From Portulaca oleracea (Eukaryota; Streptophyta; Magnoliopsida; Caryophyllales; Portulacaceae), in NCBI GenBank assembly GCA_029582165.1, contig CM055875.1, forward strand, positions 26,305,144 through 26,369,143: DNA of 64,000 bases, written 5' to 3'. Position 1 is the first letter of the stretch. The number at the start of each line of letters is the position of its first letter. A model generated the notes under the pieces. The model was not told the origin of the DNA and did not search any database. It saw only the letters and a program-made list of their open reading frames with translations. Shown here piece after piece: positions 21,990-32,605 of the stretch. The position numbers were made by a program, and so were the translations under genes.

Positions 21990-22190
21990 GCGGTAAACAT
22001 TTAAATAGAAAAATTAGAAGTAAAAAGTGTAATTATGCAGTAGGTCACGAGAGAGAATTTGAAAAAAAGAAAAGTGAGGAGATGTATTGGTAATGATTGT
22101 GGTAAAGTCTGAAAAAATATTAAGTGGTATGATGAGTTGTGGTATTGCACCGCACCGCATAAAAGATCATGGAGTATCACTTGAGAAGAT
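21990..22190 (-). mobile_element. Partial GTTCTTTT-family MITE, minus strand
   Basis: The complement reads ATCTTTTATGCGGTGCGGTG and ACTCATCATACCACTTAATA, matching the first half of 16331-16617. Confidence 0.5.
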
Positions 22191-22391
22191 CTTTTCTTTT
22201 TCCCCTTCATCATTCATGGGCGTTTATTTGAGGTTAGGTAAATTCGGTTAGACTAAGGGGAAGGTATAGTAGAAAGGTTGGACTAGGTGTACGCAAATTA
22301 TATCGTACATTATGGTAGATCTAGATAGCGGAAGTGTCGGACTAATTAGTGTATGTGGACCTAAATAGGTCCATCATATATATTAAAATAA

Positions 22392-22955
22392 GGGATATTG
22401 GATGACAATATACTGACCTTTTGGGGTATTGGATTGTAATATACTGATCTTCACTATTGGACAACAATATCCCTGATCTTTATATTTAGGTGAGATTATT
22501 ATACCAACAGTGACTATGGGGGTGGATACTGGTTAACTGGTCTCGATTCTGACATGATAGGCGGAGGGAAAATAACTGGCCCTAGCTCAATAACCCTGTT
22601 AACCCCTCCGTTTTTCTCACTAACCCACGTTAAAAGAAATTGGCCCTAACACAGTGACTGACGTGGTGGTGAACCGGTCTTCGTACTAACGTGAAAAACA
22701 ACCAACCAATGTCTTGTTATGTGGGTCAGTGGAAAAAAAACAAAGGGGTTAACGAGGTTATTGGCTTAGGACAATTTTTTTCCCTTCGCCAGCCATGTTA
22801 GCGCGCATGGAGACCGGTTTACCACCTCCTTAGTTACTGTTGGTATAATAGTGTCACCTAGATATAAATGTCAGGAATATTGTTGTCCAATAGTAAAGGT
22901 TGATATATTACAATCCAACACCCTCAAAGGTTGGTATATCATCATCCAAAAGCCC
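22392..22955. mobile_element. Mutator-like MITE with perfect 9-bp target duplication
   Basis: A 564-bp element flanked by TTAAAATAA at 22383-22391 and 22956-22964. The arms, over 120 bp each, start GGGATATTGGATGACAATA (left) and GGGCTTTTGGATGATGATA (right, other strand). Each arm holds three tandem units of about 28-31 bp with the core TTGGAYnnnAATAT. The centre is higher in GC. No ORF of interest. Confidence 0.85.
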
Positions 22956-23657
22956 TTAAAATAATTCGTGATGAATTTATGTAAAAATTTGGTAAATCTA
23001 AAAGATATTAATGAATTTTATAATAATATTGATAAATTTACAATATATTTTGAAATGAATATTGATAACTGCTTTGGTAAAATTTAACACCTTGACGACA
23101 GGGACAAAGCTAGGGGGGGGGGGGGGGTGTGGGGGCTACGACACCTATGCTCCAGAAGGCTATATTTAGTAATTTCTGTAATTTCATGTATAATTAATCT
23201 CATAGCTGGATGGTAGTTGTTTGAAAAACAGAGTATGTATGCAATTTTTGGTCATGAGTTCGAACCTCACAAGCCTCAGTTTTGGTTCCTTTGACATTTG
23301 TGGCGATTTTTATGCTTAAAAGGTCATCTCAGTTTGTTTTTTCATTGATCTAACTTTCTACTATTTTCTTTCTTTTAGCTTTAATTATATAATTTAATTC
23401 ATCCTTTGTATGAATTATAATATTTATTTAATCTCTGTTTCCTATGTATGTTTTTTTATCTCTCCCTTTATACTATATGAAGCATTAAAATTATAAATAA
23501 TTTAATAGATTTTTAAACGTACATAGTTTTTTAAACTTATGTTTTCCTTTTTTTATCTTTATATTTCATTATAAGCTCTTCCAAAATGTTCTTTTTTTTA
23601 GTTCTGTAAGAATTAACCTTTTCATACATTCCCATGGATAGGGAAGACTTCCTACAT

Positions 23658-23848
23658 CTCCCTATTCTTTTATACGACTTTCAATCTGCGGTGCCACAAC
23701 CCACCACACTTTGCCACAACCCACCACAATTCACCACAACCCACCACAAATTACTTTTTCACAATTACTAATACAATATTTTTTTAATCATCCAAAAACA
23801 ATACAATTTTAACTCACTTTTACCAATTACTTGTTCACAATTATCGAT

Positions 23849-23904
<56 letters not shown>

Positions 23905-24015
23905 AAAAACTCACCACAATTTACCAATAACTCACCACAATTCCACCATACCTGGCACAATTTCACCACACCATACCGCGTCATACCGCAACATACCGCA
24001 TAAAAGAACAGGGCC
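23658..24015. mobile_element. GTTCTTTT-family MITE nested in the hAT element
   Basis: The left end TATTCTTTTATACGAC is matched inverted by CGCATAAAAGAACAGGGCC at the right. The body is rich in CCACAACCCACCACAA words and contains a TA run (23852-23900). Exact ends uncertain: flanks CATCTCCC and CATATCCC hint at an 8-bp duplication with slightly shifted borders. Confidence 0.5.
23852..23900. repeat. (TA)n microsatellite
   Basis: About 24 TA units inside the nested MITE. Confidence 0.95.
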
Positions 24016-24274
24016 ATATCCCCCTAAACCTCACTTTAGTGACACTATGTGGAATACGTTGTCGTTGTTCTACATTTCATTGTGGGTTTAAAAATTTAAT
24101 AAGTATATTTTCTACTAGATTGAGAGTAAAAGAACTATAAAAGAACTTAGATAAAAGTTCAATAAACAAGTAAAAATAAATAATTTAATGATTAAATTTA
24201 TGATAAAGTTGACAAGAATATTAATAAACCAGCACTCGTAATAAATATTTTCTGGCTTCACCCCTGCTTGACGG

Positions 24275-25131
24275 ACTTAATTATGTACTCCTAGATGTAC
24301 CATATAACAATTTCCAAGTCTAACCGGAGCCTATTCCTAAAACCATGCTCAGAAAGAGCCTTTAAGAATACCATACTATCCATAAAATTGGGTCCATAGT
24401 ATTAAAAATCCTGTCAATTTTATACGATTCATAATACTATATGATTAAAGAATAAGTTATGTGTAAAAAGTCGAGTGATCATTGCCAACTTCAGTCCATT
24501 AGAAGTCACGCCCCTGCCATAACAAATGTTGTGACCCATGATCACTAAGATACAAAATCTCATATCGTTAGTTGTTAGAGTATTATGCTCTTGGTGAACC
24601 TTCAATGAGTTAATAATGTGGAACCATCTCAACCAATAGCTTAAATTGATGATTGAAGCCCCATAAATAATTTTATACTCTAACAAATAATAACTCATTT
24701 GGTATTGAGCTAGGTGTTTATTCAGAAGGTGAAGGAATCGAACTCCATGACTTGTAAGTTCTTTGTGACGAAATATGGTACTGTTAACAAAGCCATTAGA
24801 GTTAGGTTCATCCTTCTTCATGAGCCATCAATAATTGGACTACCCTTGAAGTAGGAATATAGCTTAAAGGCCCACATTAAGCCTTGTTAAAGAAGAATGA
24901 AGAAGAAGCAACAACATCATAATTTGACTACTGACATTGACAATATGTACATTGTGGTGTTGCCATTCTATCCATTAATTGAATCAGAATCACATTCCTT
25001 TATTAGTGGTTTTCCCCTTACATCCCTATTATGTTGGAAAATAATCTGAGCGAATATTGGAGGCAATTAGCTTTCTCTGTCATTTGCACAATAATGTCTA
25101 AACTTATTCACTACAATTATAGCATCAAATT
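24275..25131. other. Unassigned interval, possibly an old dispersed repeat
   Basis: No gene supported. The complement of about 24560-24790 contains GGAGTTCGATTCC, which resembles a pol III B box, and phrases often seen in plant dispersed repeats. The 130-codon minus-strand frame over it has no domain and is probably chance. Confidence 0.3.
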
Positions 25132-25139
25132 GTTGGGAG

Positions 25140-25527
25140 TAGACATGTCAATTCGCTCGGGCGCGGGTTTCGGGTCTGTTGTATATCTGGTTTGGGTAAA
25201 TACGGGTCGGATGCATTTCGGTTTCATGTCAACCCAACGAGTTATGATTGTGACATTTTTCGTTTTTTCTTTTTAAAAAAAGATCTCTAAATACTACTTT
25301 TTGTACAATATAGATAATAAAATATGATTCCAATGAAAAGTCACAAATTCTAATAAAGTTGAACTTAAAATTTTAATTTTTCGAATCAAACGGGCGGGTC
25401 GGGTTTGGCCCGCTAATTTTCAGGTTTGGTGTATTTCAGATTTAGTTGAAAAATCGTGTTCAAAACCCAGAAATTTCGAACAGGTTCGGGTCGAGTTATC
25501 AGATCGGGTCAGAAATTGTCAGGTCCA
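25140..25527. mobile_element. hAT-type MITE with 8-bp target duplication
   Basis: Flanks GTTGGGAG (25132-25139) and GTTGGAAG (25528-25535) match at 7 of 8. Ends TAGACATGTCAATT and, on the other strand, TGGACCTGACAATT. Arms are rich in CGGGTCGGG-type words; the centre is AT-rich. Confidence 0.75.
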
Positions 25528-25544
25528 GTTGGAAGAAAGAAGAT

Positions 25545-26135
25545 TGTAGGATGTGAGTTACTTGGATAATCAAGAGAGTCGCGAACACACATACTTTTTA
25601 TTGACTTATATATTAACCGTATATATATAGGTACAAGATAAAACTACTCTTACCCCAAGAGGAAGAGACTTGCTAAACTCTCCCTCTAAACTTATGACAT
25701 GTTGTATACATGACATAAGATCTGAGGTGTTTATGAAGAAATAAATTGATATGAAAGAGACATATGACACCCCTTATAGTGCAAGGAAAGCATAATAGGG
25801 AGGATAGGATTCAACTTCAAGGCTTGGATAGTGCCTTGTCATTACAGAGAAAACAATTGGAATCTCGCAATCATAAATATCAGGATAATAAACATGTGTG
25901 AATTTACTTGACAACACGAGCATGCTTGAAAATAACTGGAAAACCGGCTTGTTGTCCGACACAAAAAATGTACGGACAACACGGACTGTGTTGATGGCCA
26001 ACAAGGATCATGTTGCCAAGGATACAGTTCGTGTCATTCATAGGAAGCCCAAAATTTTATTCAACTTTCTGACACGGTTCGTGTCCTACAAGACACGACC
26101 CATGTCAGACACTTTTCCAAAACTATAATAACCCA
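25545..26135 (-). mobile_element. LTR-like block, probably a solo LTR on the minus strand
   Basis: Read on the minus strand it starts near TGGGTTATTATAG (26135) and ends near CATCCTACA (25545), with a TATA-like tract (complement of 25618-25629) downstream of a CACG-N3-CGTG dyad array at 25980-26104. These features match the LTR plan of the other retroelements here. No coding sequence is attached and no flanking duplication was confirmed, so borders are approximate. Confidence 0.5.
25980..26104. promoter_or_regulatory. Phased dyad array, LTR-like block
   Basis: CACG-N3-CGTG-like sites start at 25980, 26002, 26023, 26073 and 26094 (spacings 22, 21, 50, 21). One is perfect and the others have one to three changes. 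The order is the mirror of the plus-strand copia LTR layout, as expected for an LTR on the minus strand. Confidence 0.6.
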
Positions 26136-26183
26136 CCCATAATCCAATATTATTAAATTAATTAATGAGTTAGACTAATTAAA

Positions 26184-27405
26184 CTAGGCATTAACCCGTG
26201 CGATGCACGGAGTGAACTAAATTTGTTACTTTTGAAATTTTATAAAAGTCATGGATAAGTAACTGTCCATACAAAGTAAATCAAACGACATATTAATGAA
26301 ATTGTTCATGGAAAACATCATAATAAATTGTTCCGACAAAACATGTAATTTAGCAATAGAAAATTTCCTATAATGACAATAAACGTTGACCACGGTGAGT
26401 TGCATGTTGCATCATCCTTCCTTACGTGGACGTTTGTATATGTGATGTAATTCCAATTTGGGTGGGTTAAGGGTGGGGTTTGTTCGTAAGGCCGAGCTGG
26501 ATTCTGCTGAAGGCATAACACAGTTGAAGGCACACAAAAAGGGTGGAACTGGATAACATGCATACCCCATCTCAGGTAATTTCTTTTCAGTTACAAAATT
26601 AAAAAAAAAAAGGTTAACATTCAAGAGGTTATAGGACATGATTTATTCATACGATATGATAGACAATTGGATTGAACATGATAACAAGTAAAATAAAATA
26701 GCAGCAAAATATGATAGCCAGTTAAACAATTGTAACACTTGTTATTTTTGACAGACTGACTTGTTTTATATTGTTGTAACAATTACTTTGTTGATGGTCT
26801 GATAAATAAGTCCAAAAATTAAGTCTAGCAACACTCAAACATTAAGAACCGTCAAAAACAAAATATGTATGTAAAACTTATTGACGGGGGAGGTAAAAGA
26901 TTCTGGCAAATATGACAAATTTGATCTTGATTGCTCATGACAGTAGATGAAAAATGGTTAATATTTAGGAATATTAGTAAAAGATCCTGACAATATGACT
27001 AACAGATGCATTGTGGCTACAGAAACTCATTAATCTAATTGACCTAACCGCAAGGAATATGTTGGCAACCAATTAGATAATGGGTTATTGTATGTTGGCG
27101 GATATTTAGGTGATTAGTTGAGATACGGACTGTTAAGAATTAGTAAATTAAAAGAAAATTAGTCAGAGTCGTTATTTGAATTCTAAAATAAAAAAAAAAT
27201 AGAAAAAAATATACAATTTTCTGCATTGTGATTGGTAATAAAAGAAAAGAAAAAAAGAAAAAAATTCAATTTTCTGCAAAGGTCATAAAAGAAAATAGAA
27301 AAACAAAATTATACAATTTTCTGCATTGTGATTTTCCGTTAACGTTAGTTTGACTTTGACTTTATTCAGTGGGACCCACAAAGATTTCTATTAGTATTAT
27401 ATAGA
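26184..27405 (-). mobile_element. Non-autonomous Helitron, 1.2 kb
   Basis: On the minus strand the element starts TCTATATAATACTAATAG (5' TC end at 27405) and ends with the hairpin CCGTGC-ATC-GCACGG followed by 10 nt and CTAG at 26184. The bases outside are A on the 5' side and T on the 3' side, so it sits between A and T without duplication, exactly as Helitrons do. No Rep/helicase is encoded. The AT-rich interior shows no recognised gene piece, although 26390-26600 is less AT-rich than the rest. Confidence 0.78.
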
Positions 27406-28231
27406 TTGCGCATTTCAATTCAGTTAATCGTTGATGTTATTGCAGCACTCAGGCAATGCAACGATGGCCCCGCATCAACCTAGTTTTTGTATATATAATA
27501 TTTGTGTGTCAATTAAAATTATTCATGATAATCTCAAATTACTCGGGATGGATACTTATCTAGTGAAATTTGATGAATTCGAGCGATTATAATTATCGTC
27601 ATGGTTTCATCTCTTCTTATTTATAATTTACATTTCTAAAACTTATTTCACATTCCTATTTTATTTTGACACTTCACTTAATATTTTCGTTTGGAAAAAG
27701 TTATTTGGATTAGTTTGGATTAGTAGTTTTGGGTAAGAAAATAGTAGTAATAAGGAGAGAAGGCGTAAGAAAAGGTGAGTATTTTTGATGTTGGATAAAA
27801 TTAGGCCTTAATATTTTAAACCCAATTAATTTCTTTTGAAATTGTTCAAACACTATAGACCTTTATTCTCTCTCCCTCTCACTCTCTCTCTCTCTGTCTA
27901 TCCCCCCTTTGCTCCGGCCAGACCAACGTCGGTGACGCCAACCGGCCACCGCGCCCTACAGCTATCATCAGCCCACAACCACCCCACTACACGATTCTCT
28001 CTCTCTTCTCTGTCTCTCTCTCTCTTCCTCCCTCCTCGATCATCACTTATCTCCCTTTCCTCTTTGCCCTGCTCATCGGCCAAAACAAGGTCGACTACCG
28101 ACCAGTAAACAACAGTTGCGGTACCAAGTCGCCACTCTCCCTCCTCCTTGCTTTCCTTTTTTGGGTCCAATCTATCACTTCTTTTGATGAAGACAAAAGC
28201 CTAACCATAATTTCTCTAGTTTGAAATTTTA
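27406..28231. other. Unassigned interval with CT-rich leader-like stretch
   Basis: 27866-28080 is strongly CT-rich with (CT)n and TCTCTCTC runs and a higher-GC core at 27900-27990, like the 5' UTR of a plant gene. No convincing coding frame follows. A retroelement inserted at 28237, so this may be the broken 5' part of a host transcription unit. Confidence 0.3.
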
Positions 28232-28236
28232 GTCCT

Positions 28237-28965
28237 TGTTGGAAATAACGAACAATGAGATGGAATAAAAGGAACCACAAGATGGGGGATCACTTGGGTG
28301 GCTAGGAGTCGACGGATACACTGACTCCCCTTAAGACTTATTCACTAGACCGTGAAAAGACTCAAGGGTAAAACCTAACTTCTTGTAAGCAAAGTTACAA
28401 AATTTCTCAAAGGGAAACTTAAAGAGTTGCTACAGTCAACACCTTAAGAGTGTGTTGAATGCTCTCTAGAAAGGAAGAAGAAGATAGATGAGGGTGTGGA
28501 TGAATGGTGAATTCATCCACCTTATATAGGCACATATTGGAGTCATAAGGTGGTCAAACATTCCATAAGCAATGGGCATAATCCAAGGGATTATGTTTGA
28601 ATGATATTAATGAGAAATCATGACTGATTTCTTAGTCAATATCATCCAAAGTCATGACCAAAAACATTTCAACACGAGGCATAAATTAAGGGATTTGAAA
28701 ATCAAATCCGGCAGCGTGCAACACGGGTCGTGTCAGATCAACACGGTCCGTGTTGATGCCAACACGACCCGTGCTGGATCAATATGACCCGTGTTGATCC
28801 AGTGCACGAAATTCTTTCTCTCTGGACGCCAACATGGGTCGTGTCACACCTAGCACGATCCGTGTTGGGTCCAATTATCTTGTTAAGCTTGATTTCGACC
28901 TATCCGGTCGATCCTATGCTTATAACTTGTACTTTATGCCTCTTAACTCTTGAAATACTCCAACA
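28237..28965 (-). repeat. Copia LTR-a, inverted
   Basis: A 729-bp LTR in reverse orientation: on the minus strand it starts TGTTGGAGTATTTCAAGAG and ends CGTTATTTCCAACA. Directly beside its 5' end, in inverted form, lies the polypurine tract (complement of 28966-28975, GGCGGGGGAT), which identifies it as having been a 3' LTR. A TATA box lies at the complement of 28532-28538. Confidence 0.92.
28722..28864. promoter_or_regulatory. Phased dyad array in copia LTR-a
   Basis: Sites start at 28722, 28742, 28763, 28783, 28833 and 28854 (spacings 20, 21, 20, 50, 21), mirror image of LTR-c. Four are perfect CACG-N3-CGTG. Confidence 0.85.
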
Positions 28966-29015
28966 ATCCCCCGCCATTTCAAGAGTACCACTTGAAATAG
29001 CCCGGGATCCCTCAC

Positions 29016-30463
29016 AAAATAATGTTTGGATTTTGGTAGACTTCCCACCGGGATGTAAACCTATTACATCAAAGTGGATCTTTAAGCGCAAAAAGAAAGT
29101 AGATGGTACCATAGAAAGGTTTAAAGCCCGTCTAGTTGTTAGGGGCTTTACCCAAAGGTATGGTATCGATTACTTTGATACTTATGCACCCGTGGCTAGG
29201 ATTGCAACTATAAGAGTACTTATAGCTTTAGCCACTATCCATAAGCTAGTAATCCATCAAATGGATGTCAAAACGGCATTCCTAAATGGAGAACTAGAAG
29301 AGGAGGTGTATATGGAACAACCCGAGGGGTTTGTTGAAATGGGTCATGAGAATAAAGTATGTAAACTCATAAAATCTTTGTATGGTCTAAAGCAAGCACC
29401 TAAGCAATGGCATCATAAATTTGATGAAGTAGTGCTTGGATTTGGTTTTAAGATCAATGAATCGGACAAGTGTGTCTATTCTAAGTTTGAGAATGGAAAG
29501 GGGGTGATTATATGCCTATATGTTGATGACATGTTGATATTTGGTACGGACATGGAACAAGTTGAGAAAACTAAGAGTTTTCTATCCGCTAAGTTCTCTA
29601 TGAAGGACTTGGGATAAGCGGATGTAATACTTGGTATCAAGATCATTAGAAATAATGATGAAATAAGTCTAACACAATCACACTATGCGGAAAAAGTGTT
29701 AGGAAAATCCCACAAGAGCTCCTATGTGGCAGCAAACCCATTTGATCCAAGCATCAAACTAAGCAAGAACAATGGAAGACCTTATGCCCAGTTGGAGTAC
29801 GCTAAAGTCATAGGGAGCCTAATGTATGCTATGACCTGTACTAGACCGGATATTGGCTTTGCGGTAGGGAAGCTTAGTAGATTTACTAGCAACCCAAGTA
29901 AAGAGCATTGGCAAGCGGTCAAGAGAGTTTTGGGATACCTAAAACTTACCCAAAACTATAGCTTGCGATTTAAGGGAGAACCTTCGGTCTTAGAAGGATA
30001 CTCTGATGCAAGTTGGATAAGCGATAAGGATGATTACACCTCAACTTCCGGTTGGGTGTTTCTCTTTGGTGGATGTGCTGTTTCATTGGGTTCTAAGAAA
30101 CAAACATGCCTTTCGGATTCCACCATGGCTTCCGAGTTTGTAGCATTGGCCGCCGCTTGTAAAGAGGCGGAATGACTACGAAACTTGTTGTTGGAAATTC
30201 CTCTATGGGAAAAACCCATGCCTCCAACAACACTTTATTGTGACAACAATTCCACAATTGCAAGTATATATAATCGTGTCTATAATGGCAAGTCAAGGCA
30301 CATTGGGTTACAACACGCCTATGTCCATCAACTCATTAAGGATGGAATTGTAGTGGTAAACTACATTAAGACAAGTAAGAACTTGGCCGATCCTTTCACC
30401 AAAGGATTGAGCAAAGAAATGGTGAGAATTTCATCATATGGGATGGGGGTTAGCCCAACCAAA
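29016..30463 (+). pseudogene. Copia RT-RNase H, copy 1 (5'-truncated)
   Basis: Begins abruptly at the junction with the inverted LTR, at the codons for NNVWILVDFPPGCKP of the RT. Conserved blocks follow in order: FKARLVVRGFTQRYGIDY, DVKTAFLNGELEEEVY, YGLKQAPKQW, and the catalytic LYVDDMLIFG (about 29515-29545), then RNase H with GYSDASW and CDNNST. Stops interrupt at 29615-29617 (TAA) and 30173-30175 (TGA), the same two as in copy 2. Gag, protease and integrase are absent. Without an own start codon, and with both stops, it cannot give an enzyme. The open frame that runs into it from the LTR is accidental. Confidence 0.9.
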
Positions 30464-31075
30464 TAATTGTCATCAACGGAGCTCCAACTCACGCTTGACG
30501 CCTCTTGTCAAGCCTTGAGTTCAATGGTCGACGATGTTGAATGATAATGGAGCATCAAGTCATCAAGCTTATGTCATCCCAAGGACAAGGTGATGCTCAA
30601 TAACCGTAATGTTCAAGAGGTTTGGGTCTATGACACATTAACAGACTTTGAAATCGGTGAGATGGGGAGCTCTATTACGGGGCGTAAAAGTCTGCCTATG
30701 CGAGGACGTGAAGTGGGCCGCTTCGGATAGCCTAGGGTTGGGCTTGATTGTTTTCGCGGAGGGTATGGGACACATGGCCAGTTGTAAAAATAGTGTCTAT
30801 TTTTTAAGCAAGGTTTTGGGTTGTGTGTGATATGTATCCAATTAGTTAAATAAGGATGTTAAGTTCAAAGCTTGTCTACTTATGCATTCAAACTAATTGA
30901 ATTTACATACACTAAGTGAAGGTTCAAGTCGTGAGACACTTTCATGACGCATAACAACTCCTCGATTTCTCGGGTGTTGAATCTTTCTAGAAGTCGCCAT
31001 GTATGGCGGGGGTAATTCTACCCAAGTGAGGGATCCCGGGCTATTTCAAGTGGTACTCTTGAAATGGCGGGGAAT

Positions 31076-31785
31076 TGTTCGAGTATTTCAAGAGTTTAGA
31101 GGCATAAAGTACAAGTTATAAGCATAGGATCGACCGGATAGGTCGAAATCAAGCTTAACAAGATAATTGGACCCAACACGAATCGTGCTAGGTGTGACAC
31201 GACCCGTGTTGGCGTCCAGAGACAAATAATTTCGTGCATTGGATCAACACGGGTTGTGTTGGCATCAACACGGACCGTTGTTGATCTGACACGACCCGTG
31301 TTGCACGCTGATGGATTTGATTTTCAAATCCCTTAATTTATGCCTCGTGTTGAAATGTTTTTGGTCATGATTTTGGATGATATTGACTGAGAAATCAGTC
31401 ATGATTTCTCATTAATATCATTCAAACATAATCCCTTGGATTATGCCCATTGCTTATGGAATGTTTGACCACCTTATGACTCCAAATTGTGCCTATATAA
31501 GGTAGATGAATTCACCATTCATCCACACCCTCATCTATCTTCTTCTTCCTTTCTAGAGAGCATTCAACACACTCTTAAGGTGTTGACTGCAGCAAGTCTT
31601 TAAGTTTCCCTTTGAGAAATCTTGTAACTTTGCTTACAAGAAGTTAGGTTTTACCCTTGAGTCTTTTCACGGTCTAGTGAATAAGTCTTAAGGGGAGTCA
31701 GTGTATCCGTCGACTCCTAGCTACCCAAGTGATCCCCCATCTTATGGTTCCTTTTATTCCATCTCATCGTTCGTTATTTCCAACA
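31076..31785 (+). repeat. Copia LTR-b (central)
   Basis: A 710-bp LTR starting TGTTCGAGTATTTC after the polypurine tract GGCGGGGAAT and ending TTTCCAACA. It serves as 3' LTR for copy 1 and 5' LTR for copy 2. A TATA box is at 31493-31499. Relative to LTR-a and LTR-c it lacks one 20-21-bp unit of the dyad array. Confidence 0.92.
31177..31300. promoter_or_regulatory. Phased dyad array in copia LTR-b
   Basis: Sites start at 31177, 31198, 31248, 31269 and 31290 (spacings 21, 50, 21, 21). Compared with LTR-c exactly one unit is missing between 31248 and 31269. The array lies about 190-320 bp upstream of the TATA box. Confidence 0.85.
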
Positions 31786-31804
31786 ATCTTAAGACTTATC
31801 CACG
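31786..31804 (+). promoter_or_regulatory. Leader in the primer-binding position, complementary to U5
   Basis: Only 19 nt separate the LTR end from the gag ATG. The usual copia primer site TGGTATCAGAGC is absent. Instead CTTAAGACTTATCCAC (31788-31803) is complementary at 15 of 16 positions to 31677-31692 within the same LTR, downstream of the TATA box and so within the predicted transcript. Confidence 0.55.
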
Positions 31805-32605
31805 ATGTCTCATTCCTTGAGAGATATGACCAACAACTTTCAAAAGTTGGATAAGTTTGAGGGGATCGATTTCCGTAGATGGAAAAAGAAGATGCACTTC
31901 ATGCTCACCACTCTCAAAGTGGTGTATATGCTCACCCAAGATGTTCCGGCGGAGGGTGACGACGAGACGGCGGAGCAAACAAGGCGTCGGCTCAAGATGG
32001 AGAACGACAACTACATATGTGTAGGCCATATTCTCAACGGAATGACGGATGCTCTATTTGATGTTCACCAAAACGTCATATCCGCCAAGGAGCTTTGGGA
32101 GTTGCTCAAAGCGAAATACATGTCGGAGGATTCTACAAGTAAGAACTTTCTCGTTAGCCAATTTAACAATTTTAAGATGGTTGAAGGTAGAAAAGTTCTT
32201 GACCAATTGCATGAAATCCAACATATATTAAGCAATTTTGTTCAACATAAGATCCACATAGATGAGGCCTATATTGTATCTTCAATAATATGCAAGCTCC
32301 CCCCTTCATGGAAAGAAACTAAGAGAACCTTAATTCATTCTAAGGAACCCATATCACTTGAGGGTTTGGCTAACTATATCCGTATTGAGGAGGAATTGAG
32401 AATGCAGGATGTTACCAAGGAGAATCCCTCCAAGGTGCATGTGGTTCAAGAGAATACAAGAGGAACAAAGAACAAGAATAAGTTTGAGAACAAAAGCAAT
32501 AAGAAACCAAAATTGGTTTGTTGGGAATGCGGCAAGCCGGGTCACCCCAAGAGGGAATGTCCGGTTTGGAGGAAAAAGCACGGGTTTTTCGAACAACAAT
32601 ACTAA
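31805..32605 (+). CDS. Copia Gag with CCHC zinc knuckle
   Basis: A 266-codon frame from an ATG placed 20 nt after the LTR. It carries the usual plant copia Gag layout: FEGIDFRRWKKKMHFML near the start, AKELWELLKAKY (about residues 96-107), FLVSQFNNFKM, then the retrotransposon Gag core and a zinc knuckle CWECGKPGHPKREC (about residues 240-253, C-x2-C-x4-H-x4-C). It would form the virus-like particle and bind element RNA. The knuckle is followed by a +1 shift into the protease frame, where intact copia elements read straight through, so the TAA at 32603-32605 probably reflects a one-base change and this is the surviving N-terminal part of a former polyprotein. Confidence 0.8.
   Translation: MSHSLRDMTNNFQKLDKFEGIDFRRWKKKMHFMLTTLKVVYMLTQDVPAEGDDETAEQTRRRLKMENDNYICVGHILNGMTDALFDVHQNVISAKELWELLKAKYMSEDSTSKNFLVSQFNNFKMVEGRKVLDQLHEIQHILSNFVQHKIHIDEAYIVSSIICKLPPSWKETKRTLIHSKEPISLEGLANYIRIEEELRMQDVTKENPSKVHVVQENTRGTKNKNKFENKSNKKPKLVCWECGKPGHPKRECPVWRKKHGFFEQQY

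Larger units (their letters stand above)
23099..24266. mobile_element. hAT-type non-autonomous element carrying a nested MITE
   Basis: Ends CAGGGACAAAGCTAG and, on the other strand, CAGGGGTGAAGCCAG (11 of 15). Flanks CTTGACGA (23091-23098) and CTTGACGG (24267-24274) match at 7 of 8 bases, the hAT duplication length. A run of 15 G lies at 23113-23127 just inside the left end. The interior has no transposase and contains the 23658-24015 MITE. Confidence 0.75.

Noticed and set aside
24560..24790. tRNA gene or SINE
   Set aside because: Only a B-box-like word is present; no A box at the right distance and no cloverleaf.
24429..24821. Minus-strand 130-codon frame
   Set aside because: No domain; composition like dispersed repeat sequence.
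27836..28170. Ser/Leu/Pro-rich frames on both strands
   Set aside because: Produced by (CT)n repeats; kept only as a leader-like stretch.
28784..29617. A 277-codon gene
   Set aside because: The first 76 codons are LTR-a read in the wrong direction; the rest is the truncated RT copy 1.
30648..30830. Small conserved ORF also present at 35930-36133
   Set aside because: Conserved only because the 3' UTR of the copia element is duplicated; no domain.
32560..32605. Programmed gag-pol frameshift in the copia element
   Set aside because: The shift is +1, without a recognisable slippery site or stall signal; copia elements normally use one frame, so a mutation is simpler.
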